Positions 27,884 to 37,939 of a stretch of 64,000 nt of DNA are shown in pieces. The DNA is from Chryseobacterium bernardetii (GTDB lineage: Bacteria; Bacteroidota; Bacteroidia; Flavobacteriales; Weeksellaceae). The position numbers and the translations under genes are program-made. How positions within the stretch are numbered: position 1 is the stretch's first letter; each line of letters opens with the position of its first letter. The DNA lies in contig NZ_CP033932.1 of NCBI RefSeq assembly GCF_003815975.1, positions 2,461,501 to 2,525,500 on the forward strand, in the 5' to 3' direction. The notes under the pieces are model-generated. The model was not told where the DNA came from. It did not search any database and saw only the letters and a program-made list of their open reading frames with translations.

Positions 27884-28123
27884 GTTATGTGGTTTTAGGT
27901 TAGTGTAGTTCTATTTCTTCATTGAATGAATTAATTATACTAAGTTAAGGGTATAAAAGCTTAATTCTTTTGACAAAAGGCAAAAAATCTATACAGGTAG
28001 TAAGGGGATCTGTATTAATTGGCAAGGTTTGAAAAGCTATATCACAGGGATATCTGTAAATAAAGATTTCTGAATAAAATTAAAATTCTCTAACTTTACT
28101 CAAGAGTTACCAATGGCCCTATT

Positions 28124-28705
28124 ATGATATCCCGGAATTTGATCGACGAAAGGGCACTGCTAGAGGAATTTCGAAGCGGTGATCAGCAGGCATTTGAACG
28201 TATTTTCCTCTTACATAATAGCGCTCTGACGTTCTTTGCCAATAGGCTTCTCTTAAATTATGATCAGGCGAATTCTCAGGAAATTGTGCTGGATACTTTT
28301 CTTAAATTATATGACCGTAGAGAATCGGTTGTTTCTTTATCCAGTATAAAAGCATTCCTTTATATATCTGTAAAAAATGGCTGCCTGAATGCCATTGAAA
28401 AAGAAAAGGTACGATTGCGGAGGTTCGATACCTACGCGCAGAATATCGAGGAGTTTGAAGACAATGTGCTGAGCAAGATTGTGCAGGCGGAATTATATCA
28501 GGAACTTCAACAGGCAATTGAACTTTTACCCGTCCAATGCAGGGCGATTATGGAGAAGCTGATGGAGGGCAAAAGTCCGAAGGAGGTTTCTGTGGAGCTA
28601 GACATTAGCATCAGTACAGTCAATAGCCAAAAATCCCGGGCGATTTCTTTACTCAAAAAGACCCTTTCAAGCTCAGGAATGGCATTATTACTATTTTATT
28701 TATAA
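28124..28705 (+). CDS. ECF RNA polymerase sigma factor (second module)
   Basis: 193 aa. Region 2 is seen in FRSGDQQAFERIFLLHN and QEIVLDTFLKLYDRRES. The region 4 helix-turn-helix is MEGKSPKEVSVELDISISTV, then NSQKSRAISLLKK. It is first gene of sigma-FecR-SusC-SusD-TlpA, the same order as the minus-strand operon at 11,097-2,520 but a different sequence, so the two systems are not a recent duplication. Confidence 0.9.
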   Translation: MISRNLIDERALLEEFRSGDQQAFERIFLLHNSALTFFANRLLLNYDQANSQEIVLDTFLKLYDRRESVVSLSSIKAFLYISVKNGCLNAIEKEKVRLRRFDTYAQNIEEFEDNVLSKIVQAELYQELQQAIELLPVQCRAIMEKLMEGKSPKEVSVELDISISTVNSQKSRAISLLKKTLSSSGMALLLFYL

Positions 28706-28767
28706 TTTTTTCAATTTCTTTTGGACAAACGCTGGTCATTTCCTGTTTTTATATTAAACAGCGACCA

Positions 28768-29934
28768 ATGGACGAGCATAAAATTTTTGAAGAACTAACT
28801 ATTGTACCTATACTAACGAGGTTCGTCCGTGGTGAGGAACTGACTGTATTGGAAACTAAAACAATTGAAATCTGGATCGGTGCAAGTAAATCCAATAGGG
28901 AGATTTTCGAGCAGTTAAAGAATGAAGAGCAATTGGCAAAAGATATGGTTGATTTCAGTAGCATAGAATCAGACAATACAGAGGCACTTCAAAAATTAAG
29001 AACGAAATTAACAAAACGTAATTCCAGAGAAAGAATCGGAATGTATTGGCGGACTGCGGTTGCGGTTATTTTTGCTTTTGGGATGGTCGCCGCAATCCAC
29101 TATTATTTCAAGTCTAAAGATGAGTTACAGGATAATATATTGATCACGACTGCGGATGTCAGTCCGGGAAAAGATCAGGCTACATTAACTTTTCAGGATG
29201 GTAAAACTGTGGATCTAAAAGGTAAGCCGATCAGGACGGATGTCCACGGTACTTTTTATACAGATGGCACTTCAATAGCAGCGAATACGGTTCAATATGC
29301 CACACTTTCCACCCCGAGAAAAGGACAATATAAAATGACTTTGCCTGATGGTACAAAGGTATGGCTGAATGCGGAATCTTCGTTGAAATTCCCTACACAG
29401 TTCACAGGTAATGTAAGGCTCGTTGAGCTAATAGGAGAAGGATACTTTGAGGTGGCTCACGATAAGTCAAAACCTTTTTTTGTTTCTTCCAGAGGGCAAC
29501 AGGTTAAGGTACTGGGCACAAAGTTTAACATCAATGCTTATGAGAATGAACCTGCAATTTTGACAACATTGGTCAGCGGCAGCGTTCAGGTCAGCACTTT
29601 GCGGGAGGATATGCCCACAAAATTATCACCTGGGCAACAAAGTCAGCTTAGTTCTCTCTCTCCACTGTTTTTGGTCATTGATGTAGATACCGAACCTTTT
29701 ACCGCATGGACAAGAAATGATTTTCAATTTGACGGTACTCCACTAAAAGAAGTTTTTAAACAGCTTGAGCGCTGGTATGACATTGATGTTGATTATAGCA
29801 AAATGCCAAATATAAAAGTACATGGTACGATAAGCAGGGACAAGAAACTATCCACTGTTATCTATGCACTGGAACAGATCACAAATTTACAGTTTGACGT
29901 AAAGAATGGAAGGAGGGTTGTCATTATCCAATAA
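28768..29934 (+). CDS. FecR-family anti-sigma factor (second module)
   Basis: 388 aa. A sigma-binding N-terminal helix bundle (~1-85) precedes a TM segment at ~92-110 (TAVAVIFAFGMVAAIHYY). The periplasmic FecR domain contains MTLPDGTKVWLNAESSLKFP, GEGYFEVAHDKSKPF and VLGTKFNINAY. A C-terminal DUF4974 domain (FDGTPLKEVFKQLERWYDID) completes the layout. It begins 62 bp after the sigma gene and precedes SusC by 123 bp. A short GC-rich inverted repeat near 29,981-30,000 (AGTGTTAGCGCACTCCGGCG region) lies in that gap. Confidence 0.92.
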   Translation: MDEHKIFEELTIVPILTRFVRGEELTVLETKTIEIWIGASKSNREIFEQLKNEEQLAKDMVDFSSIESDNTEALQKLRTKLTKRNSRERIGMYWRTAVAVIFAFGMVAAIHYYFKSKDELQDNILITTADVSPGKDQATLTFQDGKTVDLKGKPIRTDVHGTFYTDGTSIAANTVQYATLSTPRKGQYKMTLPDGTKVWLNAESSLKFPTQFTGNVRLVELIGEGYFEVAHDKSKPFFVSSRGQQVKVLGTKFNINAYENEPAILTTLVSGSVQVSTLREDMPTKLSPGQQSQLSSLSPLFLVIDVDTEPFTAWTRNDFQFDGTPLKEVFKQLERWYDIDVDYSKMPNIKVHGTISRDKKLSTVIYALEQITNLQFDVKNGRRVVIIQ

Positions 29935-30057
29935 AATAAGAATTACTGTTTCATATGTTGGCCCAAGAAAAGATGCCGGAGTGTTAGCGCACTCCGGCGA
30001 TTGGGTCTACATCAAAGTTTTGAGCAACTAAAATACTATTAAACCCTACACAAATCT

Positions 30058-33000
30058 ATGAAAAAAGATCATTTTTCCCATAGGGAAAACATACCCATGT
30101 CATTGGATATGTTTTCGAGGAGAAATCTACTGCGCATTGGCATAAGGAGCAGTCTGTTCTTTATGCTACTTGCAGGCGGTGGCACTGCAATCAAGGCGCA
30201 ACGCATTAGCCTCACATTACAAAATGCTCCCCTTAAAACCGCCATTTCGGAACTTCGTAAAGCTACCAAGTATGATTTTACGTATAATGATGCCCTGTTA
30301 AAAAAGGTCGGTCCTATCAGCGTTGATTTAAAAAACGCGACTTTAGAAGAAACTCTCAGTTCACTCTTCTGGAATCAGCCTATTGAATTTCAAATCGCAG
30401 ATGGTGTGATCATCTTAAAAGAGCGGAGAACATCTAATCAGAAGAATGTTCCCATTTCTAAAAAAAAAGAAACAATAAAGGGAAGAATCGTTGATGAAAG
30501 CGGTAATCCTCTTTCAGGGGCGACGATCCAAGTAAAGGGAACCAACTTTACCACAACTTCTGATGGAACAGGGGCTTTTGAACTTCCCGATGAATTCTCT
30601 GAATCCAACCTGCGAATATCTTATTTGGGATTTTCACAGATTGAAGTAGCAGCAAGGAACGCGGAAAGAATCGTCCTTACTGCGAATAACAACCGGATCG
30701 AGGAGGTGAGTGTTGTAGCCAGCGGGTATCAGTCCATTCCAAAGGAAAGGGCTACGGGGTCATTTTCCAAAGTCGATAATGCGACTTTTAACCGTCAGGT
30801 TTCAACTGATGTTATCAGCAGATTAAAGGGTATAGCGCCATCTATATTGTTTGACGAACGTTCAGGTTCTCCGAAGTTAACGATCAGGGGACAGGCTACG
30901 ATCTTTGGTAACGATCAACCGTTAATTGTTGTTGATAATTTCCCGTATGAAGGGGATATCAACAATATCAATCCGAACGATATTGAGGATATTGATATTT
31001 TGAAAGATGCGGCAGCCGCTTCGATTTGGGGAGTACGTGCTGGTAATGGTGTGATCGTGATTAAAACTAAAAAAGGACGAGCAGACCAGCCGATGAATAT
31101 TGGTTTTACTTCTAATATCACTATAGGAGAGAAACCGGATCTTTATTATTTGCCTAAGATAGCATCTACAGATTTTATTGATATCGAGAAGATGTTATTT
31201 GATAAAGGATATTATAATACGATTATCAGCAATACGACTGCAAATAGACCTTATTCACCCGTTGTTCAAATTTTGAATAATCAAAAGAATGGACTTATTA
31301 CATCGGAGGAAGCAAGTATTCAAATTGATGGTTTAAGAAAGTATGAATTGCGTGATGATATGTCTAAATACCTATATCAAAATGCGGTTAAGCAACAATA
31401 TGCTTTGAACCTCAGTGGTGGGAGCAAAAAATATAACTATTATTTTTCTTCCGGCTTTGATAAAAATAGAGATTCTGAGAAAGGTGAAGGCTTCAATAGG
31501 ATAAGTATCAATAGTAATCAGGTTTTCCGCCCGATAGAAAAACTGGAGATTTCTGCGGGACTGTCATATAATCAAAATAATCAATCTAAGTCGAATGTTA
31601 TTTCCATGCTTAATAATATGGGGACAGAATTGATGTACCCTTATGCTAGATTAGTAAATGACAATGGAGATCCTGCTATCGTTATTAAGGATGTCAGTAG
31701 TGTATTGAAAGATAAAGCAATAACAGCTGGTTTACTAAATTGGGATTTTGTTCCTCTTGAAGAATTGAATTACCAAAATAATAAGTTCAAACAAGCTGAA
31801 ATGCGCCTAAATACTGCAATCAAATACAATTTTCTTCCAATTTTATCGGCAGAAGTAAGATTCCAGTATGAAAATCAACAAGGAAGAAGAAGAAATTATT
31901 ATGATCAGGATAGCTATTTGATGCGAGACCAGATCAATCGCTTTACTTCTGTTACTAATGGTGTTATGACCCGAAATATTCCAATTGGCGGAAGACTAGA
32001 CAACACCAATTCAGAATTAAATGCACTAAATGGACGTTTTCAATTAAATTATGATCAAAAATGGAACAAACATCAGGTTAATGCAATAGCTGGAGTTGAA
32101 GTTAGAGAAACAAAAGCAAACAGTATTAGCTCAAGACAATATGGTTTTGATCCCAATGTTGGTTCAAGTATTTTTGTAGACTATATTACGCGCTTTTCTC
32201 AATATGGTAAAGGCGGTACTGCTACAATATCAAATTATGATAATTATACAGGTACCATAGATAGAATTCGCTCTTATTATATAAATGGAGCATATAATTA
32301 TGATCTGAAATATGTAATTTCTGCTAGTGCAAGGATTGATCAATCAAATCTTTTTGGGGTAAAAACCAATCAAAAATCTGTTCCATTATGGTCAACAGGA
32401 TTTAAATGGAATATAAATAAGGAGAATTTCTATCATTTGGACTGGCTATCGCAATTAAGTCTTAGATCGACTTATGGATATAGTGGAAATATTGACAGAA
32501 CAACCACTGCTTATACAACTGCGCGGATTTCTAAAAATTATTATAATAATTTACCAAATGCTGATCTTGTGACACCTCCCAATAATGAACTCCGTTGGGA
32601 ACGTAATAGAATGTTTAATATTGGGGCAGACTTTGTATTAAAGAACAACCGACTTTCGGGTTCGATAGAATATTTTAACCGCAATGGAAAAGATCTCATT
32701 GGCAATGGTGATATAGATCCCACTACCGGATTTGCGTCATTTCGTGGAAATGTCGCCAATATGAGCGGAAAAGGTATAGATGTTGAGTTGAATTCTATAA
32801 ATATTCAGTCCCAATCTTTTAATTGGAAAACAACAGCAATTTTTTCTTATGCTAAAGATGTTATTACCGCCTACAAGCGACCGACAAGCCTAAGCAATTT
32901 TGTTACGGATAACAGTATTATAAGAAATGCATCATTATACAATCCTGTTGTCGGAAGATCATTGTTCGGAATTTATAGCTATCCCTGGGCGGGGTTAGAT

Positions 33001-33597
33001 CCTCAAACTGGACAGGCCAGAGGTTATCTGGATGGGCAACCGTCTGTACAATATGCACAGATTACTCAACAACTAACGGAAGATCCTGAAAATAGGCTAA
33101 TTTATCATGGTAATGCTCTTGCACCTTATTTTGGTGCATTACGAAACATGGTTAGTTATAAAGGATTTGATCTTTCTTTTAATATCACCTATCGTTTCGG
33201 GTACTATTTTAAAAGAAATTCGATTATGTATACTGCGCTTTATAATAATTATGGTTTGCATGGAGATTATTATAAAAGGTGGCAAAAACCGGGAGATGAA
33301 CTGAGCACGAATGTTCCGGCAATGGTCTATCCGGGCGTTAATGTTGCGGATCAGTATTATATTAATTCAGAAGTACTGGTAAGTAAAGGTGATCATATCA
33401 GGCTTCAGGATATAAACCTTGCATACAATCTTGATTCGAAATTATCACAAAAACTTCACCTTAAGAATTTACGTCTATTTGGTTACGTAAATAATGTTGC
33501 TATGATCTGGAAGGCTAACAAAGACAATTTAGATCCTGATTTCCCAACATCAAGGCCGATACGGACTTTTACTTTGGGGCTTAATTGTAACCTTTAA
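30058..33597 (+). CDS. SusC/RagA-family TonB-dependent transporter (second module)
   Basis: 1179 aa. The N-terminal hydrophobic segment is SSLFFMLLAGGGTAIKAQ. It is followed by an STN domain (~48-120, LQNAPLKTAISELRKATKYD), a carboxypeptidase-regulatory-like domain (~140-222, IKGRIVDESGNPLSGATIQV), and a plug with LKGIAPSILFDERSGSPKLT and DILKDAAAASIWGVRAGNGV. The barrel ends with FTLGLNCNL. The full STN-regulatory-plug-barrel order contrasts with the SusC at 6,427, which lacks the regulatory-like domain. It is signal partner of the FecR upstream. Confidence 0.93.
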   Translation: MKKDHFSHRENIPMSLDMFSRRNLLRIGIRSSLFFMLLAGGGTAIKAQRISLTLQNAPLKTAISELRKATKYDFTYNDALLKKVGPISVDLKNATLEETLSSLFWNQPIEFQIADGVIILKERRTSNQKNVPISKKKETIKGRIVDESGNPLSGATIQVKGTNFTTTSDGTGAFELPDEFSESNLRISYLGFSQIEVAARNAERIVLTANNNRIEEVSVVASGYQSIPKERATGSFSKVDNATFNRQVSTDVISRLKGIAPSILFDERSGSPKLTIRGQATIFGNDQPLIVVDNFPYEGDINNINPNDIEDIDILKDAAAASIWGVRAGNGVIVIKTKKGRADQPMNIGFTSNITIGEKPDLYYLPKIASTDFIDIEKMLFDKGYYNTIISNTTANRPYSPVVQILNNQKNGLITSEEASIQIDGLRKYELRDDMSKYLYQNAVKQQYALNLSGGSKKYNYYFSSGFDKNRDSEKGEGFNRISINSNQVFRPIEKLEISAGLSYNQNNQSKSNVISMLNNMGTELMYPYARLVNDNGDPAIVIKDVSSVLKDKAITAGLLNWDFVPLEELNYQNNKFKQAEMRLNTAIKYNFLPILSAEVRFQYENQQGRRRNYYDQDSYLMRDQINRFTSVTNGVMTRNIPIGGRLDNTNSELNALNGRFQLNYDQKWNKHQVNAIAGVEVRETKANSISSRQYGFDPNVGSSIFVDYITRFSQYGKGGTATISNYDNYTGTIDRIRSYYINGAYNYDLKYVISASARIDQSNLFGVKTNQKSVPLWSTGFKWNINKENFYHLDWLSQLSLRSTYGYSGNIDRTTTAYTTARISKNYYNNLPNADLVTPPNNELRWERNRMFNIGADFVLKNNRLSGSIEYFNRNGKDLIGNGDIDPTTGFASFRGNVANMSGKGIDVELNSINIQSQSFNWKTTAIFSYAKDVITAYKRPTSLSNFVTDNSIIRNASLYNPVVGRSLFGIYSYPWAGLDPQTGQARGYLDGQPSVQYAQITQQLTEDPENRLIYHGNALAPYFGALRNMVSYKGFDLSFNITYRFGYYFKRNSIMYTALYNNYGLHGDYYKRWQKPGDELSTNVPAMVYPGVNVADQYYINSEVLVSKGDHIRLQDINLAYNLDSKLSQKLHLKNLRLFGYVNNVAMIWKANKDNLDPDFPTSRPIRTFTLGLNCNL

Positions 33598-33607
33598 TTG
33601 CATTGCT

Positions 33608-34969
33608 ATGAAAAAGAAAATCAAATTACTATTACCAATCGCTCTCCTGTTTCTTATGCCATCGTGTTCTAAGGATTGGCTTGAGGAAAAGCAGGATATA
33701 AAACTTGTTGTTCCTACAACACTTAATGATCTGAGCCTATTAATGAATTCAAGTCAGTTCCTTTATGACGGGAGAGGGGCAATGGAGGTCTCTTGTGATG
33801 ATCTTGAGGTGTCACTAGAACAATTTAATTCATTAAGTACTGATTTTGAACGGAAATTATTGACTTGGACCGTGGATATATTTCCAAAGTTAGGAAATGG
33901 CACTATCCAAGAAGAATGGGAACTGCCTTATAATCAAGTTCAAGTCTGTAACGTAACATTAAAGGCACTAGATAAAATAAATAGAACATCAAGCAATTCA
34001 GAGTTATATGATCGTGTAAAAGGGACCGCACTTTATCATCGGTCACGGGCTTTTTTAAATCTTGCTATGACCTTTTGTAAGTATTATGATGCCTCAACCG
34101 CTGAGACCGATCTCGGAATTCCACTGAAAATAGAGGAAGATATAAACGAACCCATTTTTAGGAGCTCATTGAAACAGACCTATCAAAGAATAACAGAAGA
34201 TCTTAGTTTAGCTGCTACGTTATTACCTCAGAACGCATTGTCTGCTACCCACATTACTAATGCTGGCGCGTTTGCTTTACTCGCTCGTACGTATTTGTAT
34301 ATGAATGTTTATGATAAGGCCTATGACGCAGCCCAAAGTTCCTTAAAATTATATTCTGTTCTGGATGACTACAATAGTTTTAATCCTACTGATGCGCGTC
34401 CTTTCCTGGCAAAAAGTAAGGAAGTACATATAATGATCGAATCAGTCACAGCATATGAAACAGCAGTTGGACTATCTTCTTCAATTCCCCAAGAACTGTT
34501 TCAACTATATAGTGAAAATGATCTCAGAAAGCAATTATATTTTAGAAGTCAGGATGGAAAAAATGTTTGGCGAGGATCACCACTGGGGAATAATCTTGGT
34601 GGTACTGCAACGGACGAAAATTTTCTAATTGCAGCAGAGTGTGCTGCCAGAATGGGAAATAGAGTAAAAGCCTTAGAATTGCTTAATACGCTGTTGGTAA
34701 AAAGGTATAAAACGGGAACATTTATTCCTATTACAGCAACTACCGATTCTGACGCTCTAGATAAAATACTTATTGAAAGAAGGAAGGAATTATTAAAGAG
34801 AGGATTACGTTTGCAGGACTTAAAACGACTGAATAAAGATCAACGTTATGCGAAAACTCTGACAAGAACTGTTGGCGATAAAACATATACCTTACCACCG
34901 AATGATAAACGGTACATACTTCCAATTCCGCAATACATTATCAATTATAATGGAATAGAGCAGAACTAA
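33608..34969 (+). CDS. SusD/RagB-family outer-membrane lipoprotein (second module)
   Basis: 453 aa. Lipoprotein signal with lipobox LLFLMPSCSKDW. The SusD core shows YHRSRAFLNLAMTFCKYYD, LGIPLKIEEDIN, TYLYMNVYDKAYDAA, and the C-terminal ERRKELLKRGLRLQDLKRLN signature. It starts 11 bp after SusC and precedes the TlpA-like gene by 24 bp. Substrate unknown; the neighbourhood lacks carbohydrate enzymes. Confidence 0.88.
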   Translation: MKKKIKLLLPIALLFLMPSCSKDWLEEKQDIKLVVPTTLNDLSLLMNSSQFLYDGRGAMEVSCDDLEVSLEQFNSLSTDFERKLLTWTVDIFPKLGNGTIQEEWELPYNQVQVCNVTLKALDKINRTSSNSELYDRVKGTALYHRSRAFLNLAMTFCKYYDASTAETDLGIPLKIEEDINEPIFRSSLKQTYQRITEDLSLAATLLPQNALSATHITNAGAFALLARTYLYMNVYDKAYDAAQSSLKLYSVLDDYNSFNPTDARPFLAKSKEVHIMIESVTAYETAVGLSSSIPQELFQLYSENDLRKQLYFRSQDGKNVWRGSPLGNNLGGTATDENFLIAAECAARMGNRVKALELLNTLLVKRYKTGTFIPITATTDSDALDKILIERRKELLKRGLRLQDLKRLNKDQRYAKTLTRTVGDKTYTLPPNDKRYILPIPQYIINYNGIEQN

Positions 34970-34992
34970 TCCCCTTTATTAATTCAGAAACA

Positions 34993-36435
34993 ATGAGAAA
35001 ATTACTATTCCTTACGTTGCTGTATTTACTTATAGCACAATTATCTATCGCTCAAAAAAGAACTGTACTAAATATAAATTTTGAAAATTTTAAAGATTCA
35101 GTAATAAGGCTGTCAATTCCAGTTGCCGATGGAAAGTTTGCGCAGGAGTCCATAAATGAATATATCTCAAAGAGAAATGATGGACATTTCCATTTTGATT
35201 TTCCTCTGAATGAAACTGCCTTGATAACAATATACTCAAGTATTGTAGGTAGTGTCATAACGGTTCCCGGAACTTTTTCCATTCTAGTCAATCCTGGCGA
35301 TAGTTTAAATTTTGCCCTTCAGGACAATAAATTAGGGTTAACTAACATGGAAATCACGGGCAAAGGATCTGAAAAGTTAATTATTATTAAGGAAGTGACA
35401 AAAAGAATGAATTCAAATCATTTATTTACAAAACCTTATCGATTGCAAAATATTACTGAAAGATATATGGAGATGGATAGGTCGCTTGATATAATTGATT
35501 CAATGTTTAATATAAATCCTCAAAAGCACACTAGAGATTTTCGGTTAGCAAAAGCGCAATTGGTTGATCAAACTCTTGACCCAATTATATTGCAATCTGT
35601 AGATAGATACGATGATTCTGTGGCAAAATTATTTAAGAAGTTTATTGTAAATAAAAACCGGATCAACCCGCTACTAGACACTTTGACAATAGATTATTTT
35701 GGCGGATTTCACGTTCTACCTGCTTATATTTATTTATCGAATATGGATCAAATAGGAGATAGATATGATCAATTTCGATATAATCATCCATTGGAATATG
35801 CGTCTTTAGTTGAGCGAGAATTCGCACACCTTCCTTTTGTGAAAGATTATCTTCATGCAGACAATGCGATTAGTATTTTTCGCTTCAACTGGTATAATCA
35901 AATATCTAAAGATACATATAAGATGTATGTTAAGAATGTAAATAAAAAAGATGCTCATTTTAGGACTGTGGCAAATGAATTTAGACTTCTTAAAGATTTT
36001 CAAAAAACTGGAAAACCTTTTTTTAACTTTAATTTACCTGACACTAATGGAGTGTACCATAGCTTAAAAGAATTCAAAGGGAAGGTTGTCATCTTAGATT
36101 TTTGGTTTACTGGCTGTGGTGCTTGTAAAACTCTTGTACCAGAGCTTGCAAAGATAGAAAGCGAATTAAAGAGCGATCAGATCCAGTTTGTTTCTATTAG
36201 TGTCGATCAAACAGTACCTGTCTGGAAGCGCGGAATAGGAACGTATTCTGTGGGGAGTTCAGTGCAACTTTACACCGAGGGTAAAAGATATAATCATCCA
36301 ATTATAAAGTTTGGAAAAATCAGTGCGTTTCCTACACTTATTGTTCTTGATAAGGAGGGAAGGATTGTTGGAATTCCACCACACCCTATGAAAGATCCAA
36401 AGGGTTTTAAAGAATATATAATGAAATGTTTATAA
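34993..36435 (+). CDS. TlpA-like periplasmic thiol-disulfide oxidoreductase
   Basis: 480 aa. The signal peptide is LFLTLLYLLIAQLSIAQ. A beta-rich N-terminal domain (~25-200) and helical middle precede a C-terminal thioredoxin fold: VVILDFWFTGCGACKTLVPE with CGAC at ~375-378 and the cis-Pro motif ISAFPTLIVLD at ~447. It replaces the S9 peptidase seen in the same operon position of the first module. Together with the facing MauE and Cys-containing peptide genes it points to disulfide chemistry in the system. Proteins of this family in SusCD operons are common; the partner is not known. Confidence 0.87.
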   Translation: MRKLLFLTLLYLLIAQLSIAQKRTVLNINFENFKDSVIRLSIPVADGKFAQESINEYISKRNDGHFHFDFPLNETALITIYSSIVGSVITVPGTFSILVNPGDSLNFALQDNKLGLTNMEITGKGSEKLIIIKEVTKRMNSNHLFTKPYRLQNITERYMEMDRSLDIIDSMFNINPQKHTRDFRLAKAQLVDQTLDPIILQSVDRYDDSVAKLFKKFIVNKNRINPLLDTLTIDYFGGFHVLPAYIYLSNMDQIGDRYDQFRYNHPLEYASLVEREFAHLPFVKDYLHADNAISIFRFNWYNQISKDTYKMYVKNVNKKDAHFRTVANEFRLLKDFQKTGKPFFNFNLPDTNGVYHSLKEFKGKVVILDFWFTGCGACKTLVPELAKIESELKSDQIQFVSISVDQTVPVWKRGIGTYSVGSSVQLYTEGKRYNHPIIKFGKISAFPTLIVLDKEGRIVGIPPHPMKDPKGFKEYIMKCL

Positions 36436-36467
36436 GAAAATAGAGCATGATTACATGCTCTATTTTC
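36436..36467. terminator. Bidirectional intrinsic terminator
   Basis: Perfect 14-bp inverted repeat (GAAAATAGAGCATG / CATGCTCTATTTTC) with a 4-base loop between convergent TlpA and DUF6520-like genes. The arrangement mirrors that at 2,510-2,536. Confidence 0.85.
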
Positions 36468-36483
36468 ATTTGTACAATAATGG

Positions 36484-36741
36484 TTATTGTTTAACTCCTG
36501 GAATTACATTCTGTCCAGTTGGTTGTTCTGTCTCCAGATCATATTCTTGTGCGCACACGTTTGAAGATCCTTGACATGGATGTAAGGATGGATTATATGG
36601 GTCGCCCATAGATCCATCAGTAGGGTTTCTGTAAAAAATACCAGTGTCTTGGTCATTACTGTTTGCCGGAGCAAAAGAGAAAGCTGCGAAACTTCCGATT
36701 GCAATTGCTGCAACTCCTAATGTAATTCTTAGTGATTTCAT
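36484..36741 (-). CDS. Small secreted Cys-containing protein, DUF6520-like (second module)
   Basis: 85 aa. The signal peptide is LGVAAIAIGSFAAFSFA. The mature part begins near NSNDQDTGIFYRNP and carries two Cys (HPCQGSSNVCAQEYD). It resembles DUF6520 microproteins (FYR, PCxG, CAQEYD pattern), though it has little direct identity to the 82-aa protein at 2,256. It follows MauE by 98 bp on the minus strand and converges on the SusCD-TlpA operon. Role unknown; the two Cys fit oxidation by MauE/TlpA partners. Confidence 0.6.
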   Translation of the reverse strand: MKSLRITLGVAAIAIGSFAAFSFAPANSNDQDTGIFYRNPTDGSMGDPYNPSLHPCQGSSNVCAQEYDLETEQPTGQNVIPGVKQ

Positions 36742-36839
36742 GATGTTTGGTGCTTTTATAAATCAAAAAGCTAAACTTTAGTTAGTTTTTTGCCTACTCT
36801 TTGTTTCAGGTTTTCGGCTTCTCCTGTTTGGTTATTAGT

Positions 36840-37289
36840 TTAGTTATAAGTGGTCTGAACACTATTGTGTGGGGCTCGCCTTAGCGAAAAAAAAGTGATC
36901 AGACCAATAATGTTGATTGCAAGGGCAATGAAATTAAAATACAGTTGGTCGTGCCAGTTCATACCTTTAAAAACTGCAATACATGAGCACGGAATGCTTG
37001 GTGCAAATTTTAAAATGTAAATGAGATAAGCAGTATAAAGGATCAGGACAGAAAGGGAGGTTAATAGCCCCAATCTTCGCCAGTTGTTGTTTATCAGTAG
37101 TACGACAATCCCGAGGTGTACAGCCTGTAAAACATAAGGTAGGACAGATCCTCCTGCAGATAGCAGGTAAGCACCTTTTATCTGTCTATTGAATGTGTCG
37201 AAATCAAAGATTTTACTGGCGAATGTGTACGCCCATACAAGAATGAGGATAAATATGATCAGTTCTGAAATGATGTTCTTAAATCTCAT
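36840..37289 (-). CDS. MauE-family redox-associated membrane protein
   Basis: 149 aa, four predicted TM helices. Conserved MauE features: FASKIFDFDTFNRQI after helix 1, and the SIPCSCIAVFKGMNWHDQLY segment with a CxC pair before helix 4. It lacks the propeller-like extension of the 494-aa relative at 660. Promoter region contains repeat copy R1 (37,423-37,443), about 135 bp upstream of the start. Confidence 0.82.
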   Translation of the reverse strand: MRFKNIISELIIFILILVWAYTFASKIFDFDTFNRQIKGAYLLSAGGSVLPYVLQAVHLGIVVLLINNNWRRLGLLTSLSVLILYTAYLIYILKFAPSIPCSCIAVFKGMNWHDQLYFNFIALAINIIGLITFFSLRRAPHNSVQTTYN

Positions 37290-37422
37290 GATGTGGTTAT
37301 TTGGTGGTTGTCATAAATGCCTATTTGGTCACTTGCATTTTCGAGGATTTAAAAATCTCTTTTCGAAATTTCTATTTCATCAAATTTAGAATGCATTTTC
37401 TGTCAAAAGCAAGAACTTGTGG

Positions 37423-37443
37423 TCTCATTAATGGAATGCACAC
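37423..37443 (+). promoter_or_regulatory. 21-bp repeat R1, upstream of MauE operon
   Basis: Sequence TCTCATTAATGG then AATGCACAC, preceded by AACTTGTGG. It matches R2 and R3 at 17 or more of 21 positions by eye. It is probably a binding site for the AraC-TPR regulator at 38,097. Confidence 0.6.
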
Positions 37444-37464
37444 TGTATTTAAAATCTGCACATG

Positions 37465-37713
37465 TTAATATTTCCACTGATCCTTGTCTTTTGGAGGCGG
37501 ATCTTTTATCTCATTTCCATTTTCGTCGAAATGTAAATTTGAGGTTGTTTGCATGGTGTCTTTTTCTGTTTTCAGATAAAGCTTCTGCTGATTTTCTTTT
37601 TCTGCCAGACTGTTACTTTCTGGTCGCTGGTCCATTTCATCCTGTCTACAAGAATGCATTGTAGAAAGGGTGAAGAGGATTACCGATATTGAGATAACCG
37701 TTGTTTTTTTCAT
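37465..37713 (-). CDS. Small hypothetical lipoprotein
   Basis: 82 aa. The lipoprotein signal ILFTLSTMHSCRQDEMD gives a Cys at ~22, then a short, charged mature region ending HFDENGNEIKDPPPKDKDQW. No family recognised. It is preceded by a perfect palindrome ATCTCGGCCGAGAT (37,731-37,744) and by repeat R2. It is transcribed toward MauE but separated from it by repeat R1, so it may be its own unit. Confidence 0.55.
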   Translation of the reverse strand: MKKTTVISISVILFTLSTMHSCRQDEMDQRPESNSLAEKENQQKLYLKTEKDTMQTTSNLHFDENGNEIKDPPPKDKDQWKY

Positions 37714-37730
37714 TGTAAAATTTTTAGATT

Positions 37731-37744
37731 ATCTCGGCCGAGAT
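37731..37744. promoter_or_regulatory. Perfect 14-bp palindrome upstream of small lipoprotein
   Basis: ATCTCGGCCGAGAT, GC-rich core in an AT-rich intergenic, 18 bp upstream of the lipoprotein ATG. Candidate operator or leader hairpin. Confidence 0.4.
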
Positions 37745-37803
37745 GCTGTTGATTTCTGAAGTCCAAATTATCAGTCTTTGGGATAGATAAAAAAAACTTG
37801 TGG

Positions 37804-37824
37804 TCTCACAAATAGCATCCACAC
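37804..37824 (+). promoter_or_regulatory. 21-bp repeat R2, upstream of small lipoprotein
   Basis: TCTCACAAATAGC then ATCCACAC, preceded by AACTTGTGG as in R1. It lies ~90 bp upstream of the minus-strand lipoprotein start. Confidence 0.6.
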
Positions 37825-37939
37825 TCAAAAAGCACTCCCTTTGGCTGATGTAAATAATTGAAAAAAAGTCACCTTATATTTTTTGAAAAAAATATTGAGA
37901 AGGTGGGCTTTTTTGTGCTGTGCCAAAAAAACTCCACTG